Positions 10,326 through 21,497 of a DNA stretch of 64,000 bases are shown piece after piece (position 1 is the stretch's first letter; the number at the start of each line of letters is the position of its first letter). Source of the DNA: Hypoxylon rubiginosum (lineage: Eukaryota; Ascomycota; Sordariomycetes; Xylariales; Hypoxylaceae); the NCBI GenBank assembly GCA_902806565.1, contig CADCXA010000027.1:1488001-1552000 (forward strand), in the 5' to 3' direction. Position numbers and translations under genes: made by a program. The notes beneath the pieces are model-generated. The model worked only from the letters and a program-made list of their open reading frames with translations, made no database searches and was not told the origin of the DNA.

Positions 10326-12913
10326 ATGAATTCCAACCTAGATCATTCACACTCATCCCATGAGTCAAGCTCTTCCGGAGACGAAACACAAATCATGGCT
10401 CGCCACAGCAGCGCTAAAGCGCGTGCACCCAAACGTGTTGAACTTGATTTCAGTGCGGTCATCAATGTAGAACAGAAATTCCAACTTCAGCGACTCGTCA
10501 CTGCCGTTCTCGATGACATGCAGAAGCAGATGCGTGAGGTCTTCGACGACCTGACCCCCGCCCAAGTTGCACCCAGTCAAGGCATCAACCCACCCCAGGC
10601 CACATGTCTTACCATACCCAACCCTCGCAGCGAGAAATATCGCGACACCTTCGAGTACACGGATCAGAAGAAGGCCGACGATCTCGACACCAAACCCGAC
10701 ACCAAGAAGGAAGGTGTGCAGCCCGTTTCTCAAGCTGGAACTCAAGCCGGAAAGACCACTGGCCCCAAGGCCAAGAAGGAAAACACAAAGCCTGGCCCTC
10801 AGGGTGGAAAGGCCACGGATCCCAAGGCTAAGAAGGAGAATGTTAAACCCAGTACCGGAGCTGAGAGTACCATCAAGACGGAGAAGCCTGTCTGGAAGGC
10901 CCCTAAGTCCCCGGAGGACGCTGTCGCTATGTACCAGAAGACGGATAAGCAGATACTCGTCAACAGCGTCACGGAACTGAAACGAGATGCTCTTGCACAC
11001 TTCACCAAATGGCGTCAGAATGTAATGAGACGCATTCAAGATATCGTCATCAAGAATGGCGGAACCAGTGGTAACGTGGGTGGCCAGGAGTCGCAACAGA
11101 TCCCAGGTAATGCCAGACGACATGGTGAGGCTGCAAGAGCAAGACCTCCGGCGCCAAGTGGTAAGTTCCTCCCTCGAAGGGGTTGACGAGAGTATAACAT
11201 CGCCTAACCTTACTTCCTTTCAACTTGACATGACACCTTCAATTGCTATTCCCTCTCATGTCTAACTCTCCTACCTCCCCTAACTCCCCTCAAACTGCCA
11301 CAACACTCCACAATAAACTCGCCTTCGTCCTAGACGGCTGGAGTTATCCCTGTGATCCGAGCAACCAGCTAACTTGAGATTTAAGGGCCAAGTGCGTCTG
11401 GCGAGAATCCTATCACTGTTCTCGCTCAACTTTACCCCCCGGTCGCCACACCTCTCAGAGAGAGCCCAAAGGAGAAGCGTGCTTTGATCCTGCATTCTAT
11501 ACTATTGATACTGCTTGGATTGGACCAGTATTCTGTGTATTCGAGAATTTTGCTTGTGAGACTTACTTCTTCGCTGAACATCCCCGTATATGTTCTACAG
11601 CAGGATGAAGTCCGAGTGTCTCAAGCCCTCTCGAAGATCATCAAGGGCATCCCCCTCGAGGAGATCGCCCAACGACGAGCGGAGGAAGCCAAGTCCCGAC
11701 GCTGGAAACCCGGTATGGCCAGCGCAGCTTTGATCGACAATCCCGGTACCCTTTCACCGCACCTCAGGGCAGCCGGAGTTGGCACTGTTTTTGGCGGCAT
11801 CGGTATGAACCCAACTGTAACTGCCACCTTGCTGGCGTCTATGAACGAAAGTACGGTCGTCGTCGGAAATTTGTTTGGGCTGTATGGAGCTCGACAAGGA
11901 TCCAAGACCATGGCCATGTACGGCAAGGATATCCAGGGGTTTGGCATGATACCTGTGCGTGGATCCGGCGAGTCGGGGCTTAGCGACCCCAAGGACGCCC
12001 CTGCCGACGATCGCAGAATGCGAGTCACCGTCGCAATGACCGGTTTAATGTCGTCTCCGGATGACCTCGTCGATTCCTGGCAATTCCTGGGTCCACATAA
12101 GGAGACCTACGCTATGAGATGGGATGAGGACGGATTGATCAGAATGAACACGTCACTGGAGCTTCTAGTCAAGAGTCCAACGTGGAACGCAGTGAAGAAT
12201 GAGATGACTTCTCGAACCGGTGAGGTATCTCTGGCAGGCCCATTTAAGCAAGAGCTAATATCATTCTAGTCTATGACCGACTGAGACAAGTCGAGTGGCC
12301 AATCGGTCTCTTGAAGGCCAGCAAGATCGTCGAGAATCCCTGGTGTTCGGGAGTAATCCGAGCAGACAAGGCGGGTGCGGCATTGGCCGATATGATCACG
12401 AATAAGACCTTTGGAGAGAGGCCGGTCAGCTTAATAGGTTATAGTCTTGGAGCTCGCATCATGTACCATTGCCTAATGGTGCTGTCGGAAAAGCGAGCCT
12501 TCGGACTAGTCGACAACGTGATCATGATGGGCACCCCTTGCCCGTCTGAAGTCCGCGTTTGGGCAGCAATTAGGACCGCCGTTGGTGGTAGACTGATTAA
12601 TGTCTATTCTAAGCAAGACTACCTCTTAGGCTTCCTCTCCCGCAACATTTGTTGGCATTACGGCGTTGCCGGCTTGCAGAAGGTTGAAGGAGTACCGCAC
12701 GTGGAGAACTTTGACGCGAGTGAGGTGGTTAACAATCATCTTCGATATCGTTATCTGGTCGGCAGCATCCTCAAGAAGGTTGGCTGGGAAGATATCGATC
12801 ATCTTCAAGTCACAGCCGAACAACAGAAGCTAGCGATCTATATTAAGGAGCTCGACCAAGAATGCGAGAAGGGAAACAACACGAAGTCCAGCGAGAATGC
12901 TCAGGAGGAGTAG
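10326..12913 (+). CDS. DUF726 family lipase-like alpha/beta hydrolase (TMCO4/Mil1-like)
   Basis: Three exons (10326-11160, 11386-12219, 12270-12913) join to 770 residues. The N-terminal ~270 residues are charged, with two imperfect Lys/Pro repeats (PKAKKENTKPGP, PKAKKENVKPST), then a helical stretch (LKRDALAHFTKWRQNVMRRI). Exon 2 starts the conserved DUF726 core (ILLRLTSS-type helix, small-residue glycine-rich segment FGGIGMNPTV). Exon 3 has the nucleophile elbow GYSLGAR, typical of alpha/beta hydrolases, and downstream FGLVDNVIMMGTP. Yeast Mil1 (YFL034W) and animal TMCO4 belong to this family; a membrane-linked lipase-like role is inferred and the substrate is unknown. Intron 1 (225 bp) is long for this window and its acceptor (11385) was chosen because it keeps frame into QLYPPVATPL. 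Intron 2 is 50 bp. Confidence 0.85.
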
Positions 12914-13350
12914 GAAGTTCCGGCAGCCGCTGAGAAGGATGGTGTGAAGGTGGGAAGCAAGCAGCGACGACGTCCGCGAACGCGTAAAGCCTATCTATGA
13001 GGGCGATAAGCACGGAGGCAGTTTCTCTTCTTTCCCCCCCTTTTTTCCCTTATGCATTTTTAATTGTAGGAGTTGGTATTGACTAGGTGGTGGTGGCGGC
13101 GGCTTGCTTCCTTGTTATTCTTTCCTATGGCTGAGGACGGCGGACTTCCAGGTTATGAAGATTCAATAAGCTTGGAAGTGGATGGCTAAAGAGCTTTTAG
13201 GTGAAGGAAGCCTATAAGATAAGTCAAGCATGATTCTCAGTATAGGGGAGGAATAGGAAGGGGATGAACTGAGAGCCTGCAACAGAACATACAGGGATCA
13301 GTCACACTGTACCTAGCTGTTATAACTAAGAACCGAATGCGTATGATTTA
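12914..13350. other. Convergent 3' intergenic spacer
   Basis: 437 bp between two converging genes. It holds pyrimidine- and T-rich sequence at about 13025-13060 suited to transcript ends, and nothing coding. Confidence 0.5.
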
Positions 13351-14004
13351 TTAAATTTTCTTCGTGTCCCCTGCTTGACTAATATTCGTCTGATCCGGAC
13401 TGGACGATGCGGTCCTGACGACGAAATATCGCCCTGCCGTCTCGCTGGCACCCGCTAGCACATCCCAGCCCTCTACCTCGGGATCTATGCTCTCTCCTTT
13501 CTTTCCTGCCCCCCCTCGCCGTCGCCGCGGACGTCGCGCATGTCCTATTACGTCTTCCTTGGCGAGCACCTCTCTCAGCTCCTCCAAGCCGATGGTCTGC
13601 TCGCGCACCCCCCGCGCGGTCTCGTCGCGGATCGCGCGCAGGGGCTCCACGCCCGCCGTGTCGACCTCCCGGACGGCGCGCACGAAGTGTAGTTGCGACT
13701 CCAGCGTCGAGAGCATCTGCGACTCCTCCTCGGCCGAGCTGGGCTGCGGCAGCGCCGAGAGCCGGAGCAGGTGGTGTAGGGTTTTGGGGGTTATTGTTGT
13801 TGCTGGCTCTGTGGTTGTAGTATTGGTAGAAGGGAGTAGAGACCGGACAGACCAGGTCGGCTTCGATAGGATGGCTGCCAGATCGCTGGGGGGTGCTGAT
13901 GTCACATTGGAGCTTTGTCGACTACTGGTTGGAGATAGTATACGCAAGTAACGGGATCGTATGCGTAAAGCCATACGGCAATGGCTGCATATCGTTGAAT
14001 TCAT
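13351..14004 (-). CDS. Mitochondrial Glu-tRNA(Gln) amidotransferase, GatC-like subunit (Gta3 type)
   Basis: Single-exon gene, 217 residues. The N-terminus is Arg/Ser-rich without acidic residues (MNSTICSHCRMALRIRSRYL), as expected of a mitochondrial presequence. The middle matches the GatC pattern: ITPKTLHHLLRLSALP, then a helix ending LHFVRAVREVDTAGVEPLRA. The DT..VEPL element is the GatC signature. The protein should help convert Glu-tRNA(Gln) to Gln-tRNA(Gln) in mitochondria with GatA and GatB subunits. The C-terminal third is basic (PRRRRGGAGKKG) and less conserved. It is transcribed away from the sec17 gene; the 606-bp gap between the two start codons probably carries both promoters. Confidence 0.8.
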   Translation of the reverse strand: MNSTICSHCRMALRIRSRYLRILSPTSSRQSSNVTSAPPSDLAAILSKPTWSVRSLLPSTNTTTTEPATTITPKTLHHLLRLSALPQPSSAEEESQMLSTLESQLHFVRAVREVDTAGVEPLRAIRDETARGVREQTIGLEELREVLAKEDVIGHARRPRRRRGGAGKKGESIDPEVEGWDVLAGASETAGRYFVVRTASSSPDQTNISQAGDTKKI

Positions 14005-14610
14005 GGCGACTTGAGGCAGTTCGCAGAGATGGTAGGTCGAGATCGAGTAGAGCGCCTATGTTATGGGTACCTCGAAGGGAAGATCCTTGCTAAGATGCTG
14101 CTCACAGCTGGCGTTGTAAGGCCGTGAGGCTGAACGTCTAATACTCCAGCGTATGTACCTCGTATGAACTCGTACAAGCTATAACATGCGACAACAGATA
14201 CAGATACTTGGTAAAAATCTATAAATTCGCTAAAATTACACTTACAGACGATACGCGGTTATTTGATCGGAAAATATTGTTACTATTTAAAAATCTGGAT
14301 GTTTGTATTTGTCTGAGCGGTACAGCTGGCACTTCTCTTGTACTTAGCCACTATAATGACTTACAGGGGTCTGTGGGTGGCTCAGATGTGAGACACGCAG
14401 ATGCGGCGATGTCATAGCTTAAGACTTACCTAACCTCAGGTAAACCTCAGGTAGCTACGTCGCAATACGCTTTCTACCATCTACCATCCCCATTCCTTTT
14501 GTGAACGTCCATGCGTCCATGCGAAGAGCTAAACCCTTGACACCTTTGACCGAACATCTCTTACTTTCTTCTTTTCTTCAACCCGACAGTGAAAACTAAA
14601 TTACTTCACC
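14005..14610. promoter_or_regulatory. Divergent promoter region, GatC-like / sec17
   Basis: Non-coding gap between two divergent ATGs. It includes an AT-rich centre (about 14180-14300) and a pyrimidine-rich tract just before the sec17 start (TTACTTTCTTCTTTTCTTCA around 14560-14580), a common feature of fungal core promoters. The frame at 14208-14417 is not supported. Confidence 0.45.
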
Positions 14611-15627
14611 ATGGCTGGAGATCCTCGCGCCCTGCTGCAAAAGGTTGGTCAACCTCCCCCGCTGCCTGTCCCCACATCCACTTACACCGTCGCTATTGCT
14701 GACAACGATGGCAAATCCAGGCAGACAAGGCGCTTTCTAGTGCCTCGGGCGGCTTCAGCTTCTTCGGCGGCAGGGAGGACAAATACATGAGCGCTGCGGA
14801 CCTGTATATCGAGGCTGCCAATGCCTTTAGGATCCAACGAATGAACCGGGAAGCCGGCCAGGCATTCGAGAAAGCGGCCGCGGTCCAGACTAAGCAGCTC
14901 AACGAACCCGACGATGCCGCGAACACTCTAGTCGATGCCTTCAAGGTCTACCGAAAAGAGAACCCCGAAGATGCCGTGCGATGTCTCGAGGTCGCAGTCG
15001 GCCAGTACTGCAAGAGGGGAAATTTCAGAAGAGCAGCGCAGCACAAGGAGAACATGGGCGAAGTCTACGAAGCCGAGATGGGCGATACGAAGAGTGCGCT
15101 CGAGTGCTACGAGGCTGCTGCTGGATGGTACGATGGAGATAATGCTGCGGCGTAAGTATCTCTACTATTGGATGCGCAAGGAGCTACGAAGCTAACAGAC
15201 GCCCTTGTCCAGTCTGGCGAACAAACTCTGGCTTAAGGTAGCAGATATTGCCGCCCTCGAGGGAGACTATTACAAATCTATCGAGCAATATGAGAAGGTC
15301 GCGGGAGCCTCTATCAACAACAACCTGATGCGCTACTCGGTCAAGGACTACTTCCTGAAGGCAGGCATCTGCCACCTAGCGACGGGCGATATGGTCGCCG
15401 CGAATCGCGCGCTTGAGAGGTACCGCGACTTGGACCCGACATTCCCAAGCACCCGAGAGCACCAGCTGCTAGTGGACCTAGCAGCCGCTATCGAAGCAGG
15501 CGACCAGGACCAGTTTACGGACAAGCTATTCCAGTTCGACCAGATGTCCAAGCTTGACAAGTGGAAGACTACCATTCTTGTACGGGTCAAGAACAACATC
15601 GAGGAGGCCGGCGAAGACTTCTCATGA
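14611..15627 (+). CDS. sec17: Alpha-SNAP / Sec17
   Basis: Three exons (14611-14643, 14721-15151, 15213-15627) give 292 residues, the same length as yeast Sec17. The N-terminus after the first intron reads ADKALSSASGGFSFFGG, the membrane-contact loop of alpha-SNAP. TPR-like helical hairpins follow (DLYIEAANAFRIQRMNREAG, AALEGDYYKSIEQYEKVA). The C-terminus ends in the acidic EEAGEDFS segment; in the family this end helps stimulate Sec18/NSF. The protein loads Sec18/NSF onto SNARE complexes to disassemble them after membrane fusion. The first exon encodes only 11 residues (MAGDPRALLQK). The intron at 15152-15212 has a GCTAAC branch site. Confidence 0.96.
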
Positions 15628-16268
15628 GCGAACTCGAAGCATTGAGAAGGAAAGGAGAAGATGCTTCGATAGGAATACCATGAATTTGATGTTTGGGCGC
15701 ATGGTTGATGGGATGGGTTACCACGACGAAATGGAAGTTTGGGATTCGCAAGATAGAAAGTTGTTTCCCAACACTGTTTTGGCTTGGAGAGATGGCTCCT
15801 CGCGGTCCAGTCACCATCGTCGTACGACGTACTTCGACGACTGGTATAAGATAGCCTTATATTTGTTTTGCCGTATTAACATATACACTTGCTCTCCGTT
15901 GAGGGCCAGGTCAATTTCTGTAAGGGTTTCATTAGATAGGGCCCGAAGCTGTGTGGTGATTGTGTCTTGCTAGCTGTTGTCAAAATCTTGGATAAATAGG
16001 TACCTGCTATATTATATACCACATTTCTCTTTAAATACTTTTCGTATCGTAGCTGCGCAGATCTAAGACTGCCTGAGATTATGCTTTCTGGCTTTATGCA
16101 AGTTATAGGGCTGTTTCTGCCAAGCCAGACCAATGGTGGGGTTGCCTTTTACCGATTAGCGATAACGTCCGATAAGAACTCGATAAGCAAAAAAAATCCA
16201 AAATTCCGACCTTGCAAGTCTACCGAAATTCGACCAGTTCAACCATTTTACGAATTGCGATTCTCACA
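15628..16268. other. Spacer between sec17 and rrp12
   Basis: 641 bp carrying the sec17 3' UTR and the rrp12 promoter. An A-rich run occurs at about 16189-16197. I see no gene; the frame at 15554-15973 is a read-through of the sec17 3' region in another frame. Confidence 0.5.
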
Positions 16269-19200
16269 ATGGCGACTCTAGAAGAGAAACTGGATAAGAT
16301 CCGGTCGCCCAATCTTCAAAGCCAGCAACAGGTCAGTTGGATAATTACTCTAAACTTCAGCAGCTCCGACAATACTGACCTAGTATCCCTCGCGTAGACC
16401 AAAGTGATCCTAAATGCGGTGGAAGAGACGCTGAAGGAACAGAATACTCAACCAACATCCACAGGATACTTCGCTGCTCTGTTAGCTCTATTGAACCAGT
16501 CCCTTGGAAGTGACCAGGTCAATAATGAGTTAACGCCGTCAATCGTCTACCTCCTCGATGTGGTTACACCCTTTGCGCCGCAACCCCTCCTTCGATCCAA
16601 ATTCACACAAATCCTCACATTACTAGCCCCCGTCCTTCTCCTTCAAGATGCAGAGGCGCCCTTAGTAAAGCCCTCTATCGGCTGCCTCGAGTCACTACTT
16701 CTTGCCCAGGACTCGGCAGCATGGAAACTCCCCACCAGCGAGATAAGTCCGCGAAGGGCTGTCGCAGGTCTCCTGCACCTCGCGGTAGACCATAGACCGA
16801 AAGTACGAAAGCGTGCCCAAGACGCTCTACGAAAAGTGCTACAGAATCCTCCCCCGAGTCCGTCTACGGACCATCCGGCTGCCGATCTATGTGCCGAAAC
16901 AGCTATGAAAAGCTTGAACGAGGTAGCAAGTAAAGCTGCATTGTCGAAGAAGCAGAAGAAACCGTCGGCAGAACATGATCCGGCGCTCATACATGCCTTA
17001 CAACTCGTTAAAACAGTGGCGGTAGCAAGTAGTGGCTGGCCAAGCACAAACATCGAGGCCTTGTGTGAACTCCTACTTGGTATTGCAAAGACTGGGAATG
17101 AACACATGACGATGGCCGTCTTCGAAATTTTCGAGATGATTTTCGAGGGCATGGCAGACGAGACAGCATCTGCATCTTCTAAACTACCACGCCTCCTCGA
17201 GATTATCTCCGAGCTACGCCCATCCGCGAACGACACACAATTGCTTCCCCCTTGGATTGCGATATTGTCACGAGGCTATGACGTCTCTGCACAGATGGAG
17301 CCCGAAGATACGTTTCAAAAGCTCCCAGATCTGTTTGTGCTGGTGTCTGAGTTCATGGAGTCCTCTTCACATAACATAAGAATCTCCGCTTCAGAGTGCT
17401 TAATCTCATTTATGGCCAATTGCATTCCTGATCAGGTCATAATTGAGCCCTCGATCTATGACGAGAAGGTTCTCGAGAAAATAGCGAAAATTGCCGAGAA
17501 TCTCCTCAGCGTCAAGTACCAAGCAGCCTGGATGGAAACGTTCAACGTTCTAGGCGCAATTTTCGATGCACTGAGATGGCGTGCTGACCCTATGATGCTG
17601 AATGTTACGCGGACCGTTGGCGAACTCCGCGGAAACGATTCTTTCGTGGGCAAGAAGGAGGCGGACGAGGTGCTCGGCAAAGCAATCCGAGCAATGGGCC
17701 CTGAGTCCGTCCTCAGCGTCCTCCCTCTGAACCTTGTCAAGCCACAGAAAGATCAGCCCGGCAGAGCTTGGATGCTGCCAATTCTCAGAGACTATACCAC
17801 CAACACCAACCTCCAGCACTTTAAGACCGAATTGATTCCATTAAGCGAGGCTATGTTTCAACGGGTCCTTGACAATGGAGACGCTGCCAAGACGATGGAG
17901 ATAAAAATATACGAAACGTTGGTACATCAGACTTGGTCTATTTTACCTGGCTATTGCGACTTGCCTTTAGATCTGACAGTGGCGTTTGACCAAGCGTTTG
18001 CTGAAATACTGGCCAATCTCCTATACACACAAGTCGATCTCAGACTTGATGTCTGCCGAGCACTGAAGGCCCTTGTGGAATCGAATCAAGCGGTAGCTTC
18101 GATAGAAGATGATGACAAATTACTTCTCAAGAGCCGTGTTTCGAAGGAAGACGCGCAAAAGAATTTGACTTATCTCGGGAGCTTCGCTGGTAACCTCCTG
18201 GCAGTCCTCTTCAACGTCTACAGTCAAACACTGCCCCAATCCAGGGGCCCCATACTTCAGACTATCAACGCTTATCTAAGTATCACGCCCGAAAAAGAGC
18301 TTGTTGAGACCTTTGACCGTGTCAGTACAATGTTGGCATCATCACTAAATGAGGCCAAAGGCGAAAAGACTAAAGACAAAGGGCAAAAGCCCAAGGAACA
18401 TATGCCTTCAACAGGCCAGACGCTGATGGACTTGGTAATCACCATGTCTGCCCATCTTCCTCGACAGAGCTTCGGTCCTCTCTTCAACATTGCTGCCCTT
18501 ATCATCGTTAGAGGCGACGAGCCACAGCTACAGAAGAAGGCCTACAAATTAATTCCGCGTCTTGCGGAGTCCAAGACTGGAAAAGTAGCTCTTCTAGAAC
18601 GGAATGCCGAACTACAGAATTTGATCCTCTCTAGTGCGGAAAAGATATCGGTCCCTGCGCGAAGAGACCGCCTGGCGGCAATCGCCGCGTTGATTCCATT
18701 CATTCCCGAGAATGCGCTTCATTTCATCCCTTCGGTACTATCCGAGGTAGTCATATGCTGCAAAGAAAATAACGAGAAGGCTAGAACAGCAGCTTTTGAG
18801 CTGCTTGTTCTAATGGGCCAGAGACTAGCGGAAGCGAAGGGTCAGCCCATCGATATTAGCAAGGTACCTCATATGGCTAAAGGCGCAGCCCCAGTATCTG
18901 CAAGTGTCGAGGAGTATTTCACCATGGTCAGCGCTGGACTCGCCGGTACCACGCCGCACATGATATCTGCCTCCATTACCGCCCTTACCCGCATTTTGTA
19001 CGAGTTCCGCAAGATTGTTAACCAGGAAGTGTTGAGCGATCTCGTACAGACTATGGACCTCTTTTTGACCTCTAACAACCGAGAGATCGTAAAGAGTGTG
19101 TTGGGATTTGTGAAAGTGTGTGTTATCAGTTTGCCGACGGAGATGATGCTCCCGCGCTTGCCGACCATGATTCCGAACTTGATGGTCTGGGCACACGAGC

Positions 19201-20141
19201 ACAAGGGGCACTTTAAAGCAAAGATCAGACATATCGTCGAGCGAATGGTCCGTCGCTTCGGATTCGAACCCGTCAACAAGAACTGTCCCGAAGCGGACCG
19301 CAAGCTATTAACCAACATCCGCAAGACTAAGGAGCGCAGCAAGAGAAGAAAGGATGCTACTAAGGAAGCAGGCGAGGAGGATGACCAGCAGAACGGGAAG
19401 CGGCGAAGTCGGTTCGAAAGCGAGTACGATGAAGCGCTGTACAGTAGCGACGGATCCGATACATCGAACGACTCGGACGCCGAGATCCTCGGCAAGCCCC
19501 GGAAGGCTCAGAAGGGCGGCGCCACGTACATCATGGAAGACGAAGACGAGCCCCTGGACCTCCTAGACCGCAAGGCGCTCGCCAGCATCTCCTCCACGAA
19601 GCCCGGCAAGCTGCGGAAGGCGGGCAGGACCAAGGCCAAGACCGATATGGACGGCAAGTTGATCCTGGGCGGCGACGACGACGATAACGACAACGACGCC
19701 ATGGTCATCGACACACCCGGAGGCGCCGGCGGCGAAGAGGGCGGCGTCGGAGCTTACGTGGCGGCGCTCAAGGGCAAAGATGTTGGTCGTAGGGGTCGTG
19801 GTGGACGGCTAAAGTTCTCTAACAGGCGAGGCAAAGACGACGATGACGAGATGGACGTTGACGAGAAGGACGTCTCCGCCATCAAGACGCAGATTAGCAG
19901 GGGAGGCAGAGGTGGCGGTGCTAGCCCTCGAGGACGCGGTTTTGCGCGCGGCGGTAACATGCGCGGCGGCAGTATGCGCGGTGGTAGTAGTATGCGCGGT
20001 AGTGGTATGCGTGGCGGTAGCGGCGGCAGAAGCGGCAGGGGAGGCATCGCCAGTGGAAGACGGGGACTCGGACAGGACAAGAGACATGGCCCGGCTTTCG
20101 CAGGGAAAGTCGGGAAACCTAAGTCTCCTGGCAGGAGGTAA
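16269..20141 (+). CDS. rrp12: Rrp12 ribosome biogenesis HEAT-repeat protein with RGG tail
   Basis: Two exons (16269-16331, 16398-20141) give 1,268 residues, close to yeast Rrp12. Most of the chain is helical HEAT-like repeats. The NUC173 domain begins around residue 390 (SVKYQAAWMETFNVLGAIFD). After about residue 960 the protein becomes charged: a basic patch (TNIRKTKERSKRRKDATK), acidic stretches (GGDDDDNDNDAMVIDTPG), then an Arg/Gly-rich tail at about residues 1,190-1,245 with repeats such as MRGGSMRGGSSMRGSGMRGG. Rrp12 acts in the nucleolus and in export of both pre-ribosomal subunits with Ran/karyopherins. The RGG tail suggests RNA binding and arginine methylation; as far as I recall yeast Rrp12 lacks it. 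The first exon encodes 21 residues, ending at a CAG before a 66-bp intron. Confidence 0.93.
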
Positions 20142-20597
20142 TCAGGGGACTAGGAGCCCAACCCGAGTGTGATACCCGCTGGCAACATACCTATACTTGT
20201 TGCTTCAACCTAGATGCCTACGATTTATATGGAGTTTATTCGGTAGTCCAATTAAAAATTTAAGATCTTCTGCAGATGACGAATATTGCCCCTTTTTTTC
20301 TCTTGTAAAGATCATTGATATTAAGAGATCCGAATTAACTCTCGGGACCTTATGAATAGGGAATATATGTACGAAGAAACGACTGTGATATTTGTAATGT
20401 TCCAATGTTTATCCCCCCTTATTTCGCTCCTCAAACGCCGTTATAGAAACTTGCTTGACACCCACGCAATACGCGATAGGGGGAAATTGTACAAATGATA
20501 TCTATTCACGCCGGCCGTAGGTTTGCATTCTACGCTCGGCTCAGCCCCAACCTAGGCCTATGAGGCCAGTCCCCCCCCTCATTTTTTCGTTTTTGTT
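20142..20597. other. Convergent 3' spacer between rrp12 and vti1
   Basis: 456 bp with T-rich runs (20286-20296 and about 20580-20595). It probably holds both transcript ends. No gene seen. Confidence 0.5.
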
Positions 20598-21497
20598 TCA
20601 CCTGAATTTGCTGTAGATAACGGCGATAATCAGGATTACCAGGACGGTTATAATAGCGACAGTGATTACCCGATTCGTAGCCATCCTAGATAGTTAAAAG
20701 CAGAAGTCAGCACCCTCTGACACACCAGGAGAATGACGGGTTTAAGGGGAGCTAATTACCTACGGGCCATCCCCCGGAGCGTCTTGACGCTGCGGTCGAC
20801 GTAGCCCTCGCTCTCGTAGAGGACCTGGCCGGTGTGGGAGATGCGCTCGCGCTGCTGGTGGAGGTCGGCGAGGGTGGAGGCGCCGATGGCCTCCGTCTCG
20901 TTGGCGAGGGCCTGGCTGTTGCGGAGCCGCCGCGTCGACCGGTCCAGCCGGTCCGTGCCGCCCAGCAGCTGCTGCCGCTGCTCGAGCTGGAGGTCCGACG
21001 GGTTGGCCGGGGACGAGGGGTCGTCGGTGTAGCGGGACCCGAAGAGGGCGGCGCGGTCGTCGGCGAGGTTGCGCAGCTTGCGCTTGTAGCCGTCGACGTC
21101 GGTTTCGTAGTTTCGGAAGCGCTGGTTGATCTTGGGGCGCGAGGACGAGGGGATGTTCTGCTTTTCGAGGCGCATTTGGCCGAGCTGACGATGTTTGTTA
21201 GCTGCGTCGTTCTATTGTGACATGGTTTGCAGTTTTGAATAGATGAAGTAATATAGGGGGAAAAGGGGGTGGGGGGGGGGGGGGGGGGGGGAAGGGAATA
21301 AAAGAAGAGAGCATTACCAGCTCGTCGGCCTCCTCGAGAGCGCGCTCGGCGGCGCTGATGGCGGCCTTGCGCGGCTCCCCGTTCAGCTCGGGGATCTGGT
21401 CGAGTTTCTGGGTCAGGTCGGCTTGCACCAGTTTAAACTCGGCCTCGTAGCTGCCGAACAGCTCGGAGCCGGCGTCCGTATCTAGCGGGTTGGCCAT
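20598..21497 (-). CDS. vti1: Vti1-type v-SNARE
   Basis: Three exons (21318-21497, 20760-21184, 20598-20685) give 230 residues. The N-terminal Habc-like helices start MANPLDTDAGSELFGSYEAE. The SNARE motif lies at about residues 125-195 (LLGGTDRLDRSTRRLRNSQA and onward) with the Qb zero-layer region LADLHQQRER. The last exon supplies the C-terminal anchor (VITVAIITVLVILIIAVIYS) and ends SKFR. Vti1 pairs with several syntaxins in Golgi, endosome and vacuole traffic. Intron 1 (133 bp) carries an uninterrupted run of 21 C on the coding strand (21 G at 21271-21291 on the plus strand). The anchor codons are separated from the SNARE motif by a 74-bp intron. Confidence 0.93.
21271..21291. repeat. 21-bp G homopolymer in vti1 intron 1
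   Basis: Twenty-one consecutive G on the plus strand, preceded by GGGGGT and followed by GAAGGG after the run. On the vti1 transcript it is a polypyrimidine C run about 85 nt before the 3' splice site. Length polymorphism or a sequencing miscount is likely here. Confidence 0.9.

Noticed and set aside
10365..11123. 252-residue minus-strand frame opposite the DUF726 gene
   Set aside because: Antisense of a well-supported exon with Lys/Pro repeats; the opposite strand stays open for composition reasons.
11056..11265. Alternative frame (PDDMVRLQEQDLRRQV) at the end of DUF726 exon 1, suggesting a frameshift
   Set aside because: The original frame joins cleanly through the 225-bp intron to exon 2, so no frameshift is needed.
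19754..20087. Pro/Leu-rich minus-strand frames opposite the rrp12 tail
   Set aside because: Reverse reading of the RGG codons; no domain, no independent start signals.
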